A stretch of DNA of 64,000 nucleotides from an uncultured Eubacterium sp. (GCA_910586225.1 CAJUIL010000007.1:60966-124965); one strand, 5' to 3'. Counted from the stretch's first letter, positions 8,619-17,276 are shown. Numbers and translations: made by a program. The notes: a model not told the origin generated them from the letters alone.

Positions 8619-8901
8619 TTTCTACTGAAATATCCCCTTTGCGTATAATAGCTACGGTTTTTCCCTGCACGGGCCCCTTCCACTGGGAGATATCCGGCGG
8701 TTCCACGAAAGGGGAAGCCTGCCGCTGTGAGTCTGCAGCGCTTATTTCTTCCTGGCGGAGTGTTTCCAGCCAGTAATAATACTGCGACTCTTTTATGTTA
8801 CTTTCCCTGCACCATTCCTTAATGGTCATGCCGCTGTCCACGCGTTCCTGTATAAGTCCAGCCCAGCGTTCTTCGTTTACATCATGCTTTAAATCTGACA
8901 T
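8611..8901 (-). CDS. tnpA: IS66 accessory protein TnpA
   Basis: This 96-residue protein has the TnpA N-terminal pattern RWAGLIQERVDSGMTIKEWCRE followed by IKESQYYYWLETLR, a small helix-turn-helix-like domain typical of IS66 first ORFs. It is the first gene of the element and overlaps tnpB by 8 bases. Its ATG is followed by SDLKHDVNEERW. There is no visible damage within the gene. Confidence 0.85.
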   Translation of the reverse strand: MSDLKHDVNEERWAGLIQERVDSGMTIKEWCRESNIKESQYYYWLETLRQEEISAADSQRQASPFVEPPDISQWKGPVQGKTVAIIRKGDISVENA

Positions 8902-9196
8902 CTTATGTACACCTCACTTCTAAAACTGATAAGAGTTTTCAAAGTCCTGTACACCTGATGTAAAAACTAACACTATTTTTCACAGTCGCTATCGTAACTG
9001 AATATGACTTTGAAAATGATATTTTATGTTCAAAGTCATTATAATCAAGATTTTCTTATTTTGCACGGTACTCACTATTTACCGTTTACTTTATATATTG
9101 TACATACTATAAACGTTTTTAGATTTGTCTTCAAGTCTTTAATATAACACAATATATCCAAATTCTAAAAAACTAATTAAAATACTAACATATAAA
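8902..9196. other. Intergenic region with an inverted repeat, possible IS66 right end
   Basis: No gene is seen. ATGACTTTGAA (9004-9014) and TTCAAAGTCAT (9029-9039) form a perfect inverted repeat with a 14-base loop. CAAAGTC also occurs near 8940. These may mark the old right end of the IS66 element, but the boundary is not proven. Confidence 0.4.
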
Positions 9197-9237
9197 AATA
9201 ACACAGACAGCACTCACTTAGCATTGTCTGTGTTATT
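9197..9237 (-). terminator. Rho-independent terminator of the Big2 surface protein gene
   Basis: AATAACACAGACA (9197-9209) and TGTCTGTGTTATT (9225-9237) form a perfect 13-bp stem with a 15-base loop, 41 bases after the stop codon at 9278. On the minus strand the stem is followed by TTTTTATATG, a short T-run. Confidence 0.75.
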
Positions 9238-9277
9238 CCTTATAAAATATAACTATATTGTTTCAATTAAAAAATTC

Positions 9278-10885
9278 TTATTTTAATTGAAGGTTAGATT
9301 CCTCACTTTGAGTAACTGCCACATTTTCTCCTTCACTAACTACAATAACATATTCTACCTTTGCAGATGGACTTGCTGCAGTTGTATCTGTTGCTTTTAC
9401 TCTGAAAGTAATTGTTAATTTTACATTACCACCTGGAGCACCATTAATTGAAAGTCCTTTTGCATCTACTTTATAGCTTTCAAATTTACCATCTCCATCA
9501 GCATCAATACCTTTCATATCTCCAGTTGTTACTGTCTTTGTCCACGTACTTGTGCTTGCTGTTACAGTATACTGAACGGTAAGTGAAGAAGGCGTTACAA
9601 GTTTAACATCTGAAATACTAAGATCAATCTTACTATCAGAAACCTTAAATGCTCCACCAGAAATCGCTGCGCTAGTAGTTGTACCGCTTACACTAGCTGT
9701 CACCGATTGCCCAGTAAGAATTCTAGCTGATGTAACTGGCTTAGGAGTTGATGATCCAGGATAAGTAGAACCTGAATTACCATTGTTTCCACCACTTGTT
9801 GATACACTCTCTACAGTACCTGTAGCTCCAGCGTTTACAGACTGCAATGTGTTATTATTCTTTGTAACTACAATAGCCTTTACAGTATTGTTTGTAACAA
9901 CTACAGAGATATTAGCAGCTTCAAGCTTAATCGTACTGTCTTCAGCACCCTTCTGGAAAACTGCTGCAATCTTAGCAAGTGTAGTAACAGCTGCCTTAAT
10001 CGCAGTTGTTAACTTAGCGTTGGTTGCTGTAGCAGAGAAAGAAATTGCAACTGCTGCTGCGCCTTCTGCTAATTTACCAGTAATGCTAACTTCTGCATCA
10101 GAAGATACATTAACAACATTCAGTGTACCTTCCTGAACATCGATATCTACTTTAGCCTTTGTTGTAGGAATGGAAACACTCTTTACAACAGCGCCCTTAG
10201 CGATAGCAAGTCTGCCTTTTGCTGCTTTCCATGTAAATGCATTGTTAGATCCTTTTTCTGTCCATGTCTCTGCCTTGATGTTTTCAACTGTAATGCTCTT
10301 AAATGAAGCACTATTTTCGATGTCAGACAATGGAGCATCTACGATCAGGTCAACATTGTTATAAGTATTTGCTGGAATCACAAAGTTTTCAGCTGTGGTA
10401 GGCTTGATCGTAATCTTTGTAATCGTGGATGTCTTTAATGCTTCATCCAGCTCTGCCTGTGTCGTAACTGTTGCATCTGTCACGGTTGGTGTTGGATCTA
10501 CGGTTGGTGTAGATGTAACAACCTTAACTCTGCATCTCAGAGTCTTTGTATTATGCTGTTTTCTCTTAGATGTTTTAAGATGCACTCTGATTGTAGCTCT
10601 ACCTTCTGATTTACCTTTGATCATAACAGAGCTTGTTGTCTTGCCATAAACTGTTGCGATCGGCTTGTCGGTTGTTTCAACCTTTTTGATTTTCCAGCTA
10701 ACTGTGTTGTTCTTCAGCGTCATTTTGTATTTCTGACCTACTTTTAATGTCTTGAAAGTAGTCTTTAATGAAACATAAGGCGCCGCTGCGGATGCAGTCA
10801 CTGGGTTGGCTGCTGGTAAGAATGAGCATGCCATAGCGATTGACAACGAAACCGCAAATACTTTTTTAATGAGATTTTTCTTCAT
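9278..10885 (-). CDS. Secreted cell-surface protein with N-terminal Ig-like (Big2-type) domain
   Basis: The most likely start is the third of three clustered ATGs, at 10885, six bases after GAGGAGG; a start at 10900 would contain the ribosome site. The product of about 535 residues opens with a clear signal peptide (KKNLIKK, a hydrophobic stretch, then PVTASA). Residues 30-120 have the bacterial Ig-like pattern (LKVGQKYKMTLKN, KGKSEGRATIRVHLKT). A Thr/Pro linker, an Ala/Val-rich repetitive beta domain, a Gly/Ser/Asn linker near residue 370 and a final beta domain follow. No sortase motif or transmembrane anchor is visible, so attachment to the wall is unclear. It has its own promoter and terminator. 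Adhesion or matrix binding is a guess. Confidence 0.75.
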   Translation of the reverse strand: MKKNLIKKVFAVSLSIAMACSFLPAANPVTASAAAPYVSLKTTFKTLKVGQKYKMTLKNNTVSWKIKKVETTDKPIATVYGKTTSSVMIKGKSEGRATIRVHLKTSKRKQHNTKTLRCRVKVVTSTPTVDPTPTVTDATVTTQAELDEALKTSTITKITIKPTTAENFVIPANTYNNVDLIVDAPLSDIENSASFKSITVENIKAETWTEKGSNNAFTWKAAKGRLAIAKGAVVKSVSIPTTKAKVDIDVQEGTLNVVNVSSDAEVSITGKLAEGAAAVAISFSATATNAKLTTAIKAAVTTLAKIAAVFQKGAEDSTIKLEAANISVVVTNNTVKAIVVTKNNNTLQSVNAGATGTVESVSTSGGNNGNSGSTYPGSSTPKPVTSARILTGQSVTASVSGTTTSAAISGGAFKVSDSKIDLSISDVKLVTPSSLTVQYTVTASTSTWTKTVTTGDMKGIDADGDGKFESYKVDAKGLSINGAPGGNVKLTITFRVKATDTTAASPSAKVEYVIVVSEGENVAVTQSEESNLQLK

Positions 10886-10906
10886 CATCATCCTCCTCAC
10901 ATTATT

Positions 10907-10921
10907 TACCCAAAATGGGTA
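10907..10921. promoter_or_regulatory. Palindrome in the leader of the Big2 gene
   Basis: TACCCAAAATGGGTA is a 5-bp-arm palindrome between the promoter at 10941-10969 and the ribosome site. Its place just downstream of the -10 fits an operator, but no repressor can be assigned. Confidence 0.4.
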
Positions 10922-10940
10922 TTTTTATCGTTGCGTTATC

Positions 10941-10969
10941 ATTATACTCTCTTTTCAAATTTATTACAA
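10941..10969 (-). promoter_or_regulatory. Sigma-A-type promoter of the Big2 gene
   Basis: On the minus strand TTGTAA (10969-10964) and TATAAT (10946-10941) are separated by exactly 17 bases. The transcript would start roughly 45 bases before the ATG at 10885. Confidence 0.7.
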
Positions 10970-11055
10970 CATCTTTTTTTGAAATTTACGATTTTTTCTG
11001 CATAAATTTTAATACAAATGCACAGACGATGTAAAAAACTGCACGGTTTTACCAT

Positions 11056-12639
11056 TTATTTCTGGTTTGCTGGTTCGATATTGATCGTCTTGCCTTTGAT
11101 CTTCGCCTTTGACATTGCCTTCAGCACTTCTTTTCCGTACTCGCGCGGCACTTCTACAAACGTATATTTGTCATACATATCAATGGCTCCGACCAGATCG
11201 CCCGATATTCCCGCTTCGCCTGCTATAGCGCCTAAAATATCACCTGGTCGGACTCTTTGGTTTTTACCGATATTGATAAACAGGCGCACCATGCCTTCTT
11301 CTGCTCCGGTATCACCAAAATCAAAGAAATCATCGCCTGCACGATCGTTTTCTTCATAGCCGTACAAAGCCTGGCGCAGGAAAGCAGCTGCGATATCCAT
11401 CGCCGTATAATCAGCTTCGTTGATCTTATCCTCGATCAGATCCAGCATAAGAGACAGATCGTACTCTTCCATAATATGTTCCAGCTGCTCCATGATTTTT
11501 TCTGTCTTAATGATCGTCACATCATCCATTGACGGCAGCTTGCGGGCAAGAATTTTTGTCTTGCAGTAGCGTTCGATCTCTTTGAGCTTATAAACCTCTT
11601 TTCCCTTTACAAACGTAAATGCCATTCCAGTCCGGCCCGCGCGTCCGGTTCTGCCTATCCGGTGAACATAATACTCATCGTCCTGCGGCAGATCATAGTT
11701 AAATACGGCTTCCACATCATCCACGTCAATTCCTCTGGCCGCAACGTCCGTCGCGATCAGGATTTCCGTTTTTCCGGTCCGGAAATTTTTCATGACACGG
11801 TCACGCTGTGCCTGCTTCATATCTCCATGCAGGCCTTCGGCAAAATAACCCCGGTCGGAAAGCTCTTTTGTCAGCTCGTCCACACACCGCTTCGTATTAC
11901 AGAAAATCAACGACAGCTTCGGATTATAATAATCCAGCAGACGGGTCAGCATATCCACCTTATCACGGCGTTTTGCATCATAGTAATATTGCTCAATACT
12001 CGGAACCGTCAGCTCTTTTTTTACAATCTTTATCGTAACAGCATCATGCTGGTATTTTCTTGTAATTTCCAAGATTGGCTTCGGCATTGTCGCCGAAAAA
12101 AGCACCGTCTGATGCTCTCCCGGAATATATTCCAAAATCGTCTCGATATCTTCACGAAAACCCATATCCAGCATCTCATCGGCTTCATCCAGAATGATCG
12201 TATTGACCTGCTCGCAGCGGATCGTCTTTCTGCGCAGATGGTCCATAATACGTCCCGGCGTACCCACGATGATCTGACAGCCGCCCTTTAAAGAACGGAT
12301 CTGTTTTGTGATCTCCTGCCCGCCATATACAGGCAATACCTTAATACCATGCATATATTTGCTTAATTTTCGTAATTCATCCGCGACCTGAATTGCCAGC
12401 TCCCTTGTAGGCGATAAGATTACGGCCTGCGTCTTTTTGCAGGACGGATCCACCTTTTGCAAAACCGGGATTCCAAATGCAGCCGTCTTTCCGGTTCCGG
12501 TCTGTGCCTGTCCGATCACATCTTTGCCTTCCAATAAGACCGGAATAGCCTTACTCTGGATCGGGGTCGCCTCTTCAAATCCCATTTCTTTAATTCCGCG
12601 CATAATTGCCGGAAACAGTTCTAATTCATCAAATTTCAT
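11056..12639 (-). CDS. DEAD-box ATP-dependent RNA helicase with DbpA-type RNA-binding domain
   Basis: The 527-residue protein contains all helicase motifs in order: a Q motif (TPIQSKAIP), motif I AQTGTGKTAA (residues 41-50), PTRELA, TPGR, DEAD (DEADEMLD), SAT, and the C-terminal ARGIDVDDV and HRIGRTGRAGRTG. The last 75 residues (VRLFINIGKNQRVRPGDILGA onwards) form a DbpA-like RNA-binding domain that in DbpA/CshA relatives binds structured rRNA. It probably remodels ribosomal or cold-stress RNA in the cytoplasm. An AAAAGGAG site lies before the ATG, and a near-consensus promoter sits 40-65 bases upstream. It is transcribed alone. Confidence 0.93.
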   Translation of the reverse strand: MKFDELELFPAIMRGIKEMGFEEATPIQSKAIPVLLEGKDVIGQAQTGTGKTAAFGIPVLQKVDPSCKKTQAVILSPTRELAIQVADELRKLSKYMHGIKVLPVYGGQEITKQIRSLKGGCQIIVGTPGRIMDHLRRKTIRCEQVNTIILDEADEMLDMGFREDIETILEYIPGEHQTVLFSATMPKPILEITRKYQHDAVTIKIVKKELTVPSIEQYYYDAKRRDKVDMLTRLLDYYNPKLSLIFCNTKRCVDELTKELSDRGYFAEGLHGDMKQAQRDRVMKNFRTGKTEILIATDVAARGIDVDDVEAVFNYDLPQDDEYYVHRIGRTGRAGRTGMAFTFVKGKEVYKLKEIERYCKTKILARKLPSMDDVTIIKTEKIMEQLEHIMEEYDLSLMLDLIEDKINEADYTAMDIAAAFLRQALYGYEENDRAGDDFFDFGDTGAEEGMVRLFINIGKNQRVRPGDILGAIAGEAGISGDLVGAIDMYDKYTFVEVPREYGKEVLKAMSKAKIKGKTINIEPANQK

Positions 12640-12675
12640 GTTTGCTCCTTTTATTGGTTGACTGCAACGTGTTCC

Positions 12676-12704
12676 ATCATAGCAAACAAAAAGGAAAATG
12701 TCAA
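12676..12704 (-). promoter_or_regulatory. Near-consensus promoter of the helicase gene
   Basis: The minus strand reads TTGACA (12704-12699), a 17-base spacer, then TATGAT (12681-12676). The -35 box overlaps the last codon of the GIY-YIG gene upstream, so the helicase is transcribed independently of it. Confidence 0.8.
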
Positions 12705-12991
12705 ATACAGATGTGATTTTCTTCTAATATTTTTTCCAACTCCCCCTGACGGATCAGCTGTTCCTTCTGCATATGGCTTAATTTCTTAATAGCCGCTTCC
12801 CGCTTCATCGCGTCTGATCTTGTTTCCGAAATTTCCAGATAACGCAGCTTTACAGGCCCTCTGCCCCTCGTAAACCGCGCGCCTTTGCCGCTGTTATGCT
12901 CCCGAATGCGTTTTTCAATACAGTTTGTCCACCCCGTATACAACTTTCCGTCGCTGCATTCTAAAATATAAGTATAATTTCTAAATTCCAT
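12701..12991 (-). CDS. GIY-YIG domain protein (YazA/YhbQ type)
   Basis: The ATG at 12991 lies five bases after GGAG and gives 96 residues. YTYILECSDGKLYTGWTN carries the GIY-YIG signature in the variant YTY...YTGWT, followed by RIREHNSGKGARFTRGRGPVKL, the conserved Arg and His segment, and a Glu-containing helix (KREAAIKKLSHMQK). The length matches the small stand-alone UPF0213 proteins, which are predicted single-domain nucleases of unknown target. In Bacillus the homologue yazA sits between yabB and rsmI; here it is about 40 kb away from those genes. Confidence 0.88.
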   Translation of the reverse strand: MEFRNYTYILECSDGKLYTGWTNCIEKRIREHNSGKGARFTRGRGPVKLRYLEISETRSDAMKREAAIKKLSHMQKEQLIRQGELEKILEENHICI

Positions 12992-13434
12992 ACCTGCTCC
13001 GATCAATAACCTACATTATGTAAGGAGCCTTTGGACTGTCCGGCGAATGCCCTCCGACATCCGCAGACACTTCCCGCAAGACTCCTGTTTTTTACTTTCC
13101 TTAAATATCTATTGTAATCTATCACAATCGACCAATCCGTGTACCAAGACAAGACTGCACGATTCCCGTCAGAATCCTGTTTTCCTCTCATCCGGCACAC
13201 AGTAGTATTTCATTCATAATTACATCGTAGCTTTGCCGGCGTTTTCTTCCCGTATTGGTAATAAGAGCTTTCTGATTGGTCGTTACATTAATATTATATG
13301 CCTTCCATGTCTATCTGCCAATGATTTCGAATCTCTTCCTATTGGTATTTCATTATAGCCTGACATCTGTTTTTTTGCAAGGGAGCTTCCAATACCTCGC
13401 AGATGCACCCTTTTATAAATAGGCAAAATAATAA
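12992..13434. other. Intergenic region, no gene recognised
   Basis: A minus-strand frame at 13003-13200 has no recognisable features. No RNA structure other than the terminator at 13435 was found. Confidence 0.35.
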
Positions 13435-13457
13435 CCCTGCACATTCACTGTGCAGGG
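13435..13457 (-). terminator. Terminator of the LytM-like gene
   Basis: CCCTGCACA (13435-13443) and TGTGCAGGG (13449-13457) form a perfect 9-bp stem with a 5-base loop. On the minus strand it is followed by TTATTATTTTG. It lies about 100 bases after the stop codon at 13560. Confidence 0.75.
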
Positions 13458-13559
13458 CATATGCAAAAGCTTCATACTAAAATCCCATTGGCAGGTAACA
13501 GGTCGTCTTGTCTGCATTAAAATGCATGACATTTGTACCTGATTCTTTCCTTATTATAA

Positions 13560-14471
13560 TTACTGCATATACTGCATTGGATCGATCGGTTCTTTCTCCT
13601 TGAGCAGCTCAAAATACAAGTTGCTTCCTTCAACAGAATAGTATTTCGTCGGTTCTGCGATATATCCGATCGCATTCCCTGCCTCTATGGTCGCTCCTTC
13701 CTTGTACAATACTTCCTTGAGCTGCCCATAAACTGCGCTGTAGCCATTTCCAAGATCCATCGTAACAGTCAGACCCGTTTCCTCATTCGCAGAAATATCG
13801 GTAATCTTTCCAGTAGCTGCAGCATTCACAGGATCGTTTACTTTACCTGCTATGATCAGCGCAGGATTATATTTATACTGGTCTAACGTCGCGAAATACA
13901 CTGTCTGGTCCATACTATAGTTCAGGATCACATCACCCTGCAGCGGCCAGCTCAGATCTGAATCCGGAGAGAAGTTCAAAGAAACTGCAGCCTTCGACTG
14001 TGCCGCCGTATTCTGCTGCGGTTTATCCTTCTTTTCCTGCTGTTCTGACTGTGTTGCCTTTTCCTTTGGCTGATCTGCTTGCGTGTTTTTCTGTTCTGTC
14101 ACTTTCTGCTGCTTGTCTGTATCCTCATCCACATCTGTCGTAGAGCCAGACGTGTGATCTGCTCCGTCCTGTGCGGATTCCTGTGGCTTAATAATCGAAT
14201 TTACGCTCGCAACATCCTTATCCTTGTCCGAACCCTCTTTCTGATTAACAAACGGACTGCTGCCTCTGCCCAAGACAGAGCCTTCATCCTCTGGTACATC
14301 TGCATGGGACAGCTCTTTTTCTCTCTGCGCCAACTCCTGTTCCTGACGTTCATTCGTAATACGGTTCGACACATAAATACCTGTCATAGCCGCGATTGCC
14401 GCAAATAAAACAAGGGATGCAATCGCGTATTGTTTTTGTTGGAAAAATCTTCGCATTCTATTCCTTTTCAT
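13560..14471 (-). CDS. Membrane-anchored degenerate LytM/M23 protein, SpoIIQ-like
   Basis: The 303-residue protein has a basic N-terminus, one membrane helix (about residues 15-33), a long charged Gln/Lys/Glu/Asp linker (35-165) and an M23/LytM beta domain (170-303). The domain is readable from LSWPLQGDVILNYS, NDPVNAAATGKITDIS, GNGYSAVYGQL and GNAIGYIAEP. Metal ligands of active M23 peptidases (the HxxxD segment and the HxH near YGHL) are not conserved: the region reads YGQL and no first His is seen. This resembles SpoIIQ of Bacillus, an inactive LytM protein of the forespore membrane that binds SpoIIIAH. A ribosome site AAAGGTGG precedes the ATG. The SpoIIQ assignment is inference; it could be another elongation or division scaffold. 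Confidence 0.7.
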   Translation of the reverse strand: MKRNRMRRFFQQKQYAIASLVLFAAIAAMTGIYVSNRITNERQEQELAQREKELSHADVPEDEGSVLGRGSSPFVNQKEGSDKDKDVASVNSIIKPQESAQDGADHTSGSTTDVDEDTDKQQKVTEQKNTQADQPKEKATQSEQQEKKDKPQQNTAAQSKAAVSLNFSPDSDLSWPLQGDVILNYSMDQTVYFATLDQYKYNPALIIAGKVNDPVNAAATGKITDISANEETGLTVTMDLGNGYSAVYGQLKEVLYKEGATIEAGNAIGYIAEPTKYYSVEGSNLYFELLKEKEPIDPMQYMQ

Positions 14472-14530
14472 TTGGCACCATCCACCTTTTTATATTTTGT
14501 TTAGGAATAGTGTTGCCTGAAAACGGATAG

Positions 14531-14893
14531 TTATACAGGATTTTTCTTTTTAAATTTTTCCATCCAAATGTCTAAAAACTGCCTGCTTGTATGTACAGAT
14601 AGCTTCATATGATCTTTCATATACATATTTACTTTTTTCGCTTCCTCTTCCCCATGTACACCATAATCACTATCTTCGGTTACAATTATTTTATCCGTAT
14701 GTATGGCCGTACCAACAAAAACATGGTCCTCATTTTCATGAAAACCTAATTGTTTTAAATGCTTTTCCTCATTCTTGTTTAAAGCTGAGTCAGACCAGTG
14801 TTTTCTTATCTGAAGAGATCTTGCAAACGCGTGCATAGCTGCAAGCAGCTCCTCTGCCAAGATTTCTACTTCCTGCGGAATAATTACATCCAT
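14531..14893 (-). CDS. Hypothetical protein, remnant partner of an AAA ATPase
   Basis: The 120-residue product begins MDVIIPQEVEIL and contains DHVFVGTAIHTDKIIVTEDSDYG, a pattern that recalls PIN-like or ATPase-partner nuclease folds with acidic residues after a beta strand, but this is weak. Its start overlaps the end of the ATPase fragment upstream by 10 bases and its reading direction is the same. No start-proximal ribosome site is convincing. It is likely either an intact small partner gene or the tail of a larger, internally deleted gene. Confidence 0.45.
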   Translation of the reverse strand: MDVIIPQEVEILAEELLAAMHAFARSLQIRKHWSDSALNKNEEKHLKQLGFHENEDHVFVGTAIHTDKIIVTEDSDYGVHGEEEAKKVNMYMKDHMKLSVHTSRQFLDIWMEKFKKKNPV

Positions 14894-15315
14894 CTTTCGC
14901 TCCAGGAAAAAATATTCAGTGAGTCATAATATTTTAATAAATTATAAGAACGATCTCCACGCTTGCCCCTGACATCTGCCACATATCCCGTATCCTTTGA
15001 ATGGTCGCGCTTCATCCTGATCCAGTATTCTGCACTATTATTTTCGTCCTCAAATAAAAAACCAAACGCAACAGCCGAGTTTTCTGTCATTTTATTACAT
15101 AAATCATCAAACTTCCCCATCATTTGTTCCATATACGAAAAATCCGCAAAACGTTCTTCCCGCATCAAACACGTATATGTGTATAAAACCATTTTCAATA
15201 TTTGGTAAAGCGCGCTTTTTCCTGATGAATTATGGCCAAATAACAAAGTCAGACGATTTAACTCAATCCAGCCTGTATCAAGAAATGCTTTGAAATTCTT
15301 TAATCGGAACGCTTT
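14884..15315 (-). pseudogene. N-terminal fragment of an AAA15-type ATPase
   Basis: The frame reads KLKAFRLKNFKAFLDTGWIELN and then the Walker A motif GHNSSGKSALYQ, the usual opening of OLD/AAA15-type ATPases. Upstream there is an in-frame stop where the ATG should be. Downstream the protein ends about 100 residues after Walker A, without signature, Walker B or H-loop. A full member would be 400-600 residues, so most of the gene is missing. Only a TTG at 15246 could start the surviving frame. It is surrounded by other broken genes. Confidence 0.65.
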
Positions 15316-15406
15316 TAATTTATAGGTGCCGCTGCTTTATAAGAATGATTTTCACTTACAGGAAGTTCAAAAGACGGATCGATATAAAAAACCTGTCTGC
15401 AACATA

Positions 15407-15770
15407 CTATCTCTCCCTAAATATACTATATTCTATTTTTCTTGTTTTCTTACTGTCTTCTCCCAAAATATAAGCCCACAAATGTATATATATTTTTTTA
15501 CCATTTAAATAACCAATATGCCACTTTTCTGTACTTCCAATCCCTGTTCTGCTATTAAAATTGAAAAATTTTAAATTCAGAACACCATTCTGTACGTTTG
15601 ATTGTACACTGTAATTTTCACCTTGGTCATCCGTCAGAAAACTTATTTTTATATCTCCAACTGCTTCATCATCAATTACCAAATGAATCCATACATCAGA
15701 CTCAGGGTTATCCATAAAAAATATTAGATTCCACAATATCTAAATTTCCAGATCGTATTGTTGTTTTCAT
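15407..15770 (-). pseudogene. DUF6864-like small protein with a frameshift
   Basis: An ATG at 15770, with GAGAGGG upstream, begins MKTTIRSGNLDIVES and then hits a stop. The neighbouring frame continues from about 15736 with NPESDVWIHLVIDDEAVGDIKISFL, NGVLNLKFFNFNSRTGIGSTE and KIYIHLWAYILG. Joining the two frames gives a beta-rich protein of about 120 residues that resembles the DUF6864 family from memory; a profile search was not possible. The frameshift near 15737-15750 suggests an inactive gene. It lies upstream of the ATPase fragment in the same direction. Confidence 0.5.
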
Positions 15771-15994
15771 AGCATACCCTCTCTCTTCTATCTGATTATC
15801 AATTTCCAAAACTACCATTAATATAACACACCCAGCCGCCTTTTCATACCTTAATTGTCAAAAATAAAGCAGTCACACAATTTATATAACAAATTTTTAC
15901 AATACTTAAAATTTAATAAAATTTCCATAATTTCCTTATTTTGTGCTATACTACAAAAGAGTTGTCATTATAATGAAACAGGAGGTACCGTAGC
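15771..15994. other. Intergenic region with promoter for the ferredoxin protein
   Basis: TATACT at 15947-15952 is a good -10 about 43 bases before the ATG at 15995. A matching -35 is weak (TTCCAT at 15923). No gene is seen. Confidence 0.4.
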
Positions 15995-17269
15995 ATGGGA
16001 CATTTAACTACAAGAGATGCCTATAAAAATCTGGAGGAACGCATCAACTGGTTTACACAGGGCGCGCCGCCGTCCGATACACTTTATAAAATCCTACAGG
16101 TATTATATACCGAAAAAGAAGCGAAATGGGCAGCGCTGCTCCCAGTCCGCCCGTTTACTCTGAAAAAAGCCGCCAAAATCTGGGGAACAACTGAAGCGAA
16201 AGCGGAAAAGCTCCTGGACCGCCTTTGCGAAAAAGCGCTTTTGGTAGACTCCAAATACCATGGACAGCGGCAATTTGTCATGCCCCCTCCGATGGCCGGG
16301 TTTATTGAATTTGCTCTTATGCGCACCAGAGGCGACATAGACCAGAAATATTTGAGCGAGCTATATTACCAATACATGAATGTCGAAGAAGATTTTATCA
16401 AAGACCTGTTTTTTGTCACCGAAACAAGGCTTGGACGTGTTTTTGTACAAGAACCAGTACTGACCAACAATAAGACAAATCATATCCTGGACTACGAACG
16501 TGCCACGCATATTGTAGAAGAAGCAGAATACATCGGCCTTGGCACCTGCTACTGCCGTCATAAAATGTATCACGCCGGCCATCCGTGCGAGATCGACGCG
16601 CCGTGGGACGTATGTCTGACCTTTGATAATGTCGCCCGCTCCCTCGCGGAACATGGAGAATATGCACGCCTTATCTCAAAAGAAGAAGCAAAAGACGTAT
16701 TAGAGCGCTCCTACGCAAGCAATCTCGTACAGATCGGTGAAAACGTCCGGGAACACCCAGCGTTTATCTGCAACTGCTGCGGCTGCTGTTGTGAAGCATT
16801 GCAGGCCGCAAGACAGTTCAGCCCGATGCAGCCCGTAGCAACGACCAATTATATTCCAAAAATCTCTGAGGATTCCTGTATCGGGTGCGGAAAATGCGCA
16901 AAAGTCTGCCCGATCCTTGCAATCTCCATGAACGACAGCAAGAAGCCAGTCATTGATACAGAAATCTGCCTCGGCTGCGGCGTCTGCGCACGGAATTGCC
17001 CAACGGATTCCATTCAGCTTGAACGCCGTCCCGTACAGGTCATTACACCCGTCAACAGCACACACCGCTTTGTCCTGCAGGCGATCGAAAAAGGCACGCT
17101 GCAAAATTTGATTTTTGACAACCAGGCATTTGCCAATCACCGCGCTATGGCTGCGGTATTCGGTACGATACTAAAGCTTCCGCCTTTAAAACAAGCATTG
17201 GCAAGCAAACAGTTTCAATCAATCTATTTGGACAAGCTTTTATCTAAGCAGAAAAAAAGAAGCTCTTAA
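15995..17269 (+). CDS. Multi-cluster 4Fe-4S ferredoxin-type protein
   Basis: The 424-residue protein has an excellent ribosome site (GGAGG, nine bases from the ATG). Residues 1-110 look like a winged-helix-type helical region (PFTLKKAAKIWGTTEAKAEKLLDRL). The middle carries GLGTCYCRHKMYH with further cysteines and histidines, then CNCCGCCCEA near residue 263. Two ferredoxin motifs follow, CIGCGKCAKVCPILA and CLGCGVCARNCPTDS, each for a [4Fe-4S] cluster. This layout matches a poorly characterised 4Fe-4S family of anaerobes with an N-terminal HTH-like part and a C-terminal di-cluster ferredoxin. It is cytosolic and probably handles electron transfer or redox sensing. It is transcribed alone, with a terminator at 17277. 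Confidence 0.8.
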   Translation: MGHLTTRDAYKNLEERINWFTQGAPPSDTLYKILQVLYTEKEAKWAALLPVRPFTLKKAAKIWGTTEAKAEKLLDRLCEKALLVDSKYHGQRQFVMPPPMAGFIEFALMRTRGDIDQKYLSELYYQYMNVEEDFIKDLFFVTETRLGRVFVQEPVLTNNKTNHILDYERATHIVEEAEYIGLGTCYCRHKMYHAGHPCEIDAPWDVCLTFDNVARSLAEHGEYARLISKEEAKDVLERSYASNLVQIGENVREHPAFICNCCGCCCEALQAARQFSPMQPVATTNYIPKISEDSCIGCGKCAKVCPILAISMNDSKKPVIDTEICLGCGVCARNCPTDSIQLERRPVQVITPVNSTHRFVLQAIEKGTLQNLIFDNQAFANHRAMAAVFGTILKLPPLKQALASKQFQSIYLDKLLSKQKKRSS

Positions 17270-17276
17270 ATCTAAC

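Larger units (their letters stand above)
7769..8901 (-). mobile_element. Degraded IS66-family insertion sequence
   Basis: The order tnpA, tnpB, tnpC remnant on the minus strand is the classical IS66 arrangement, with tnpA and tnpB overlapping by 8 bases. Only a small part of tnpC survives and it is broken by stops, so the element cannot transpose by itself. Its left limit is the sharp junction with the Rpn fragment at 7769. The right terminus upstream of tnpA, somewhere in 8902-9000, could not be fixed. No target-site duplication was recognised. Confidence 0.75.

Noticed and set aside
13003..13200. Minus-strand 65-codon frame upstream of the GIY-YIG gene.
   Set aside because: No ribosome site, cysteine/arginine-rich composition and no similarity to any family I recognise.
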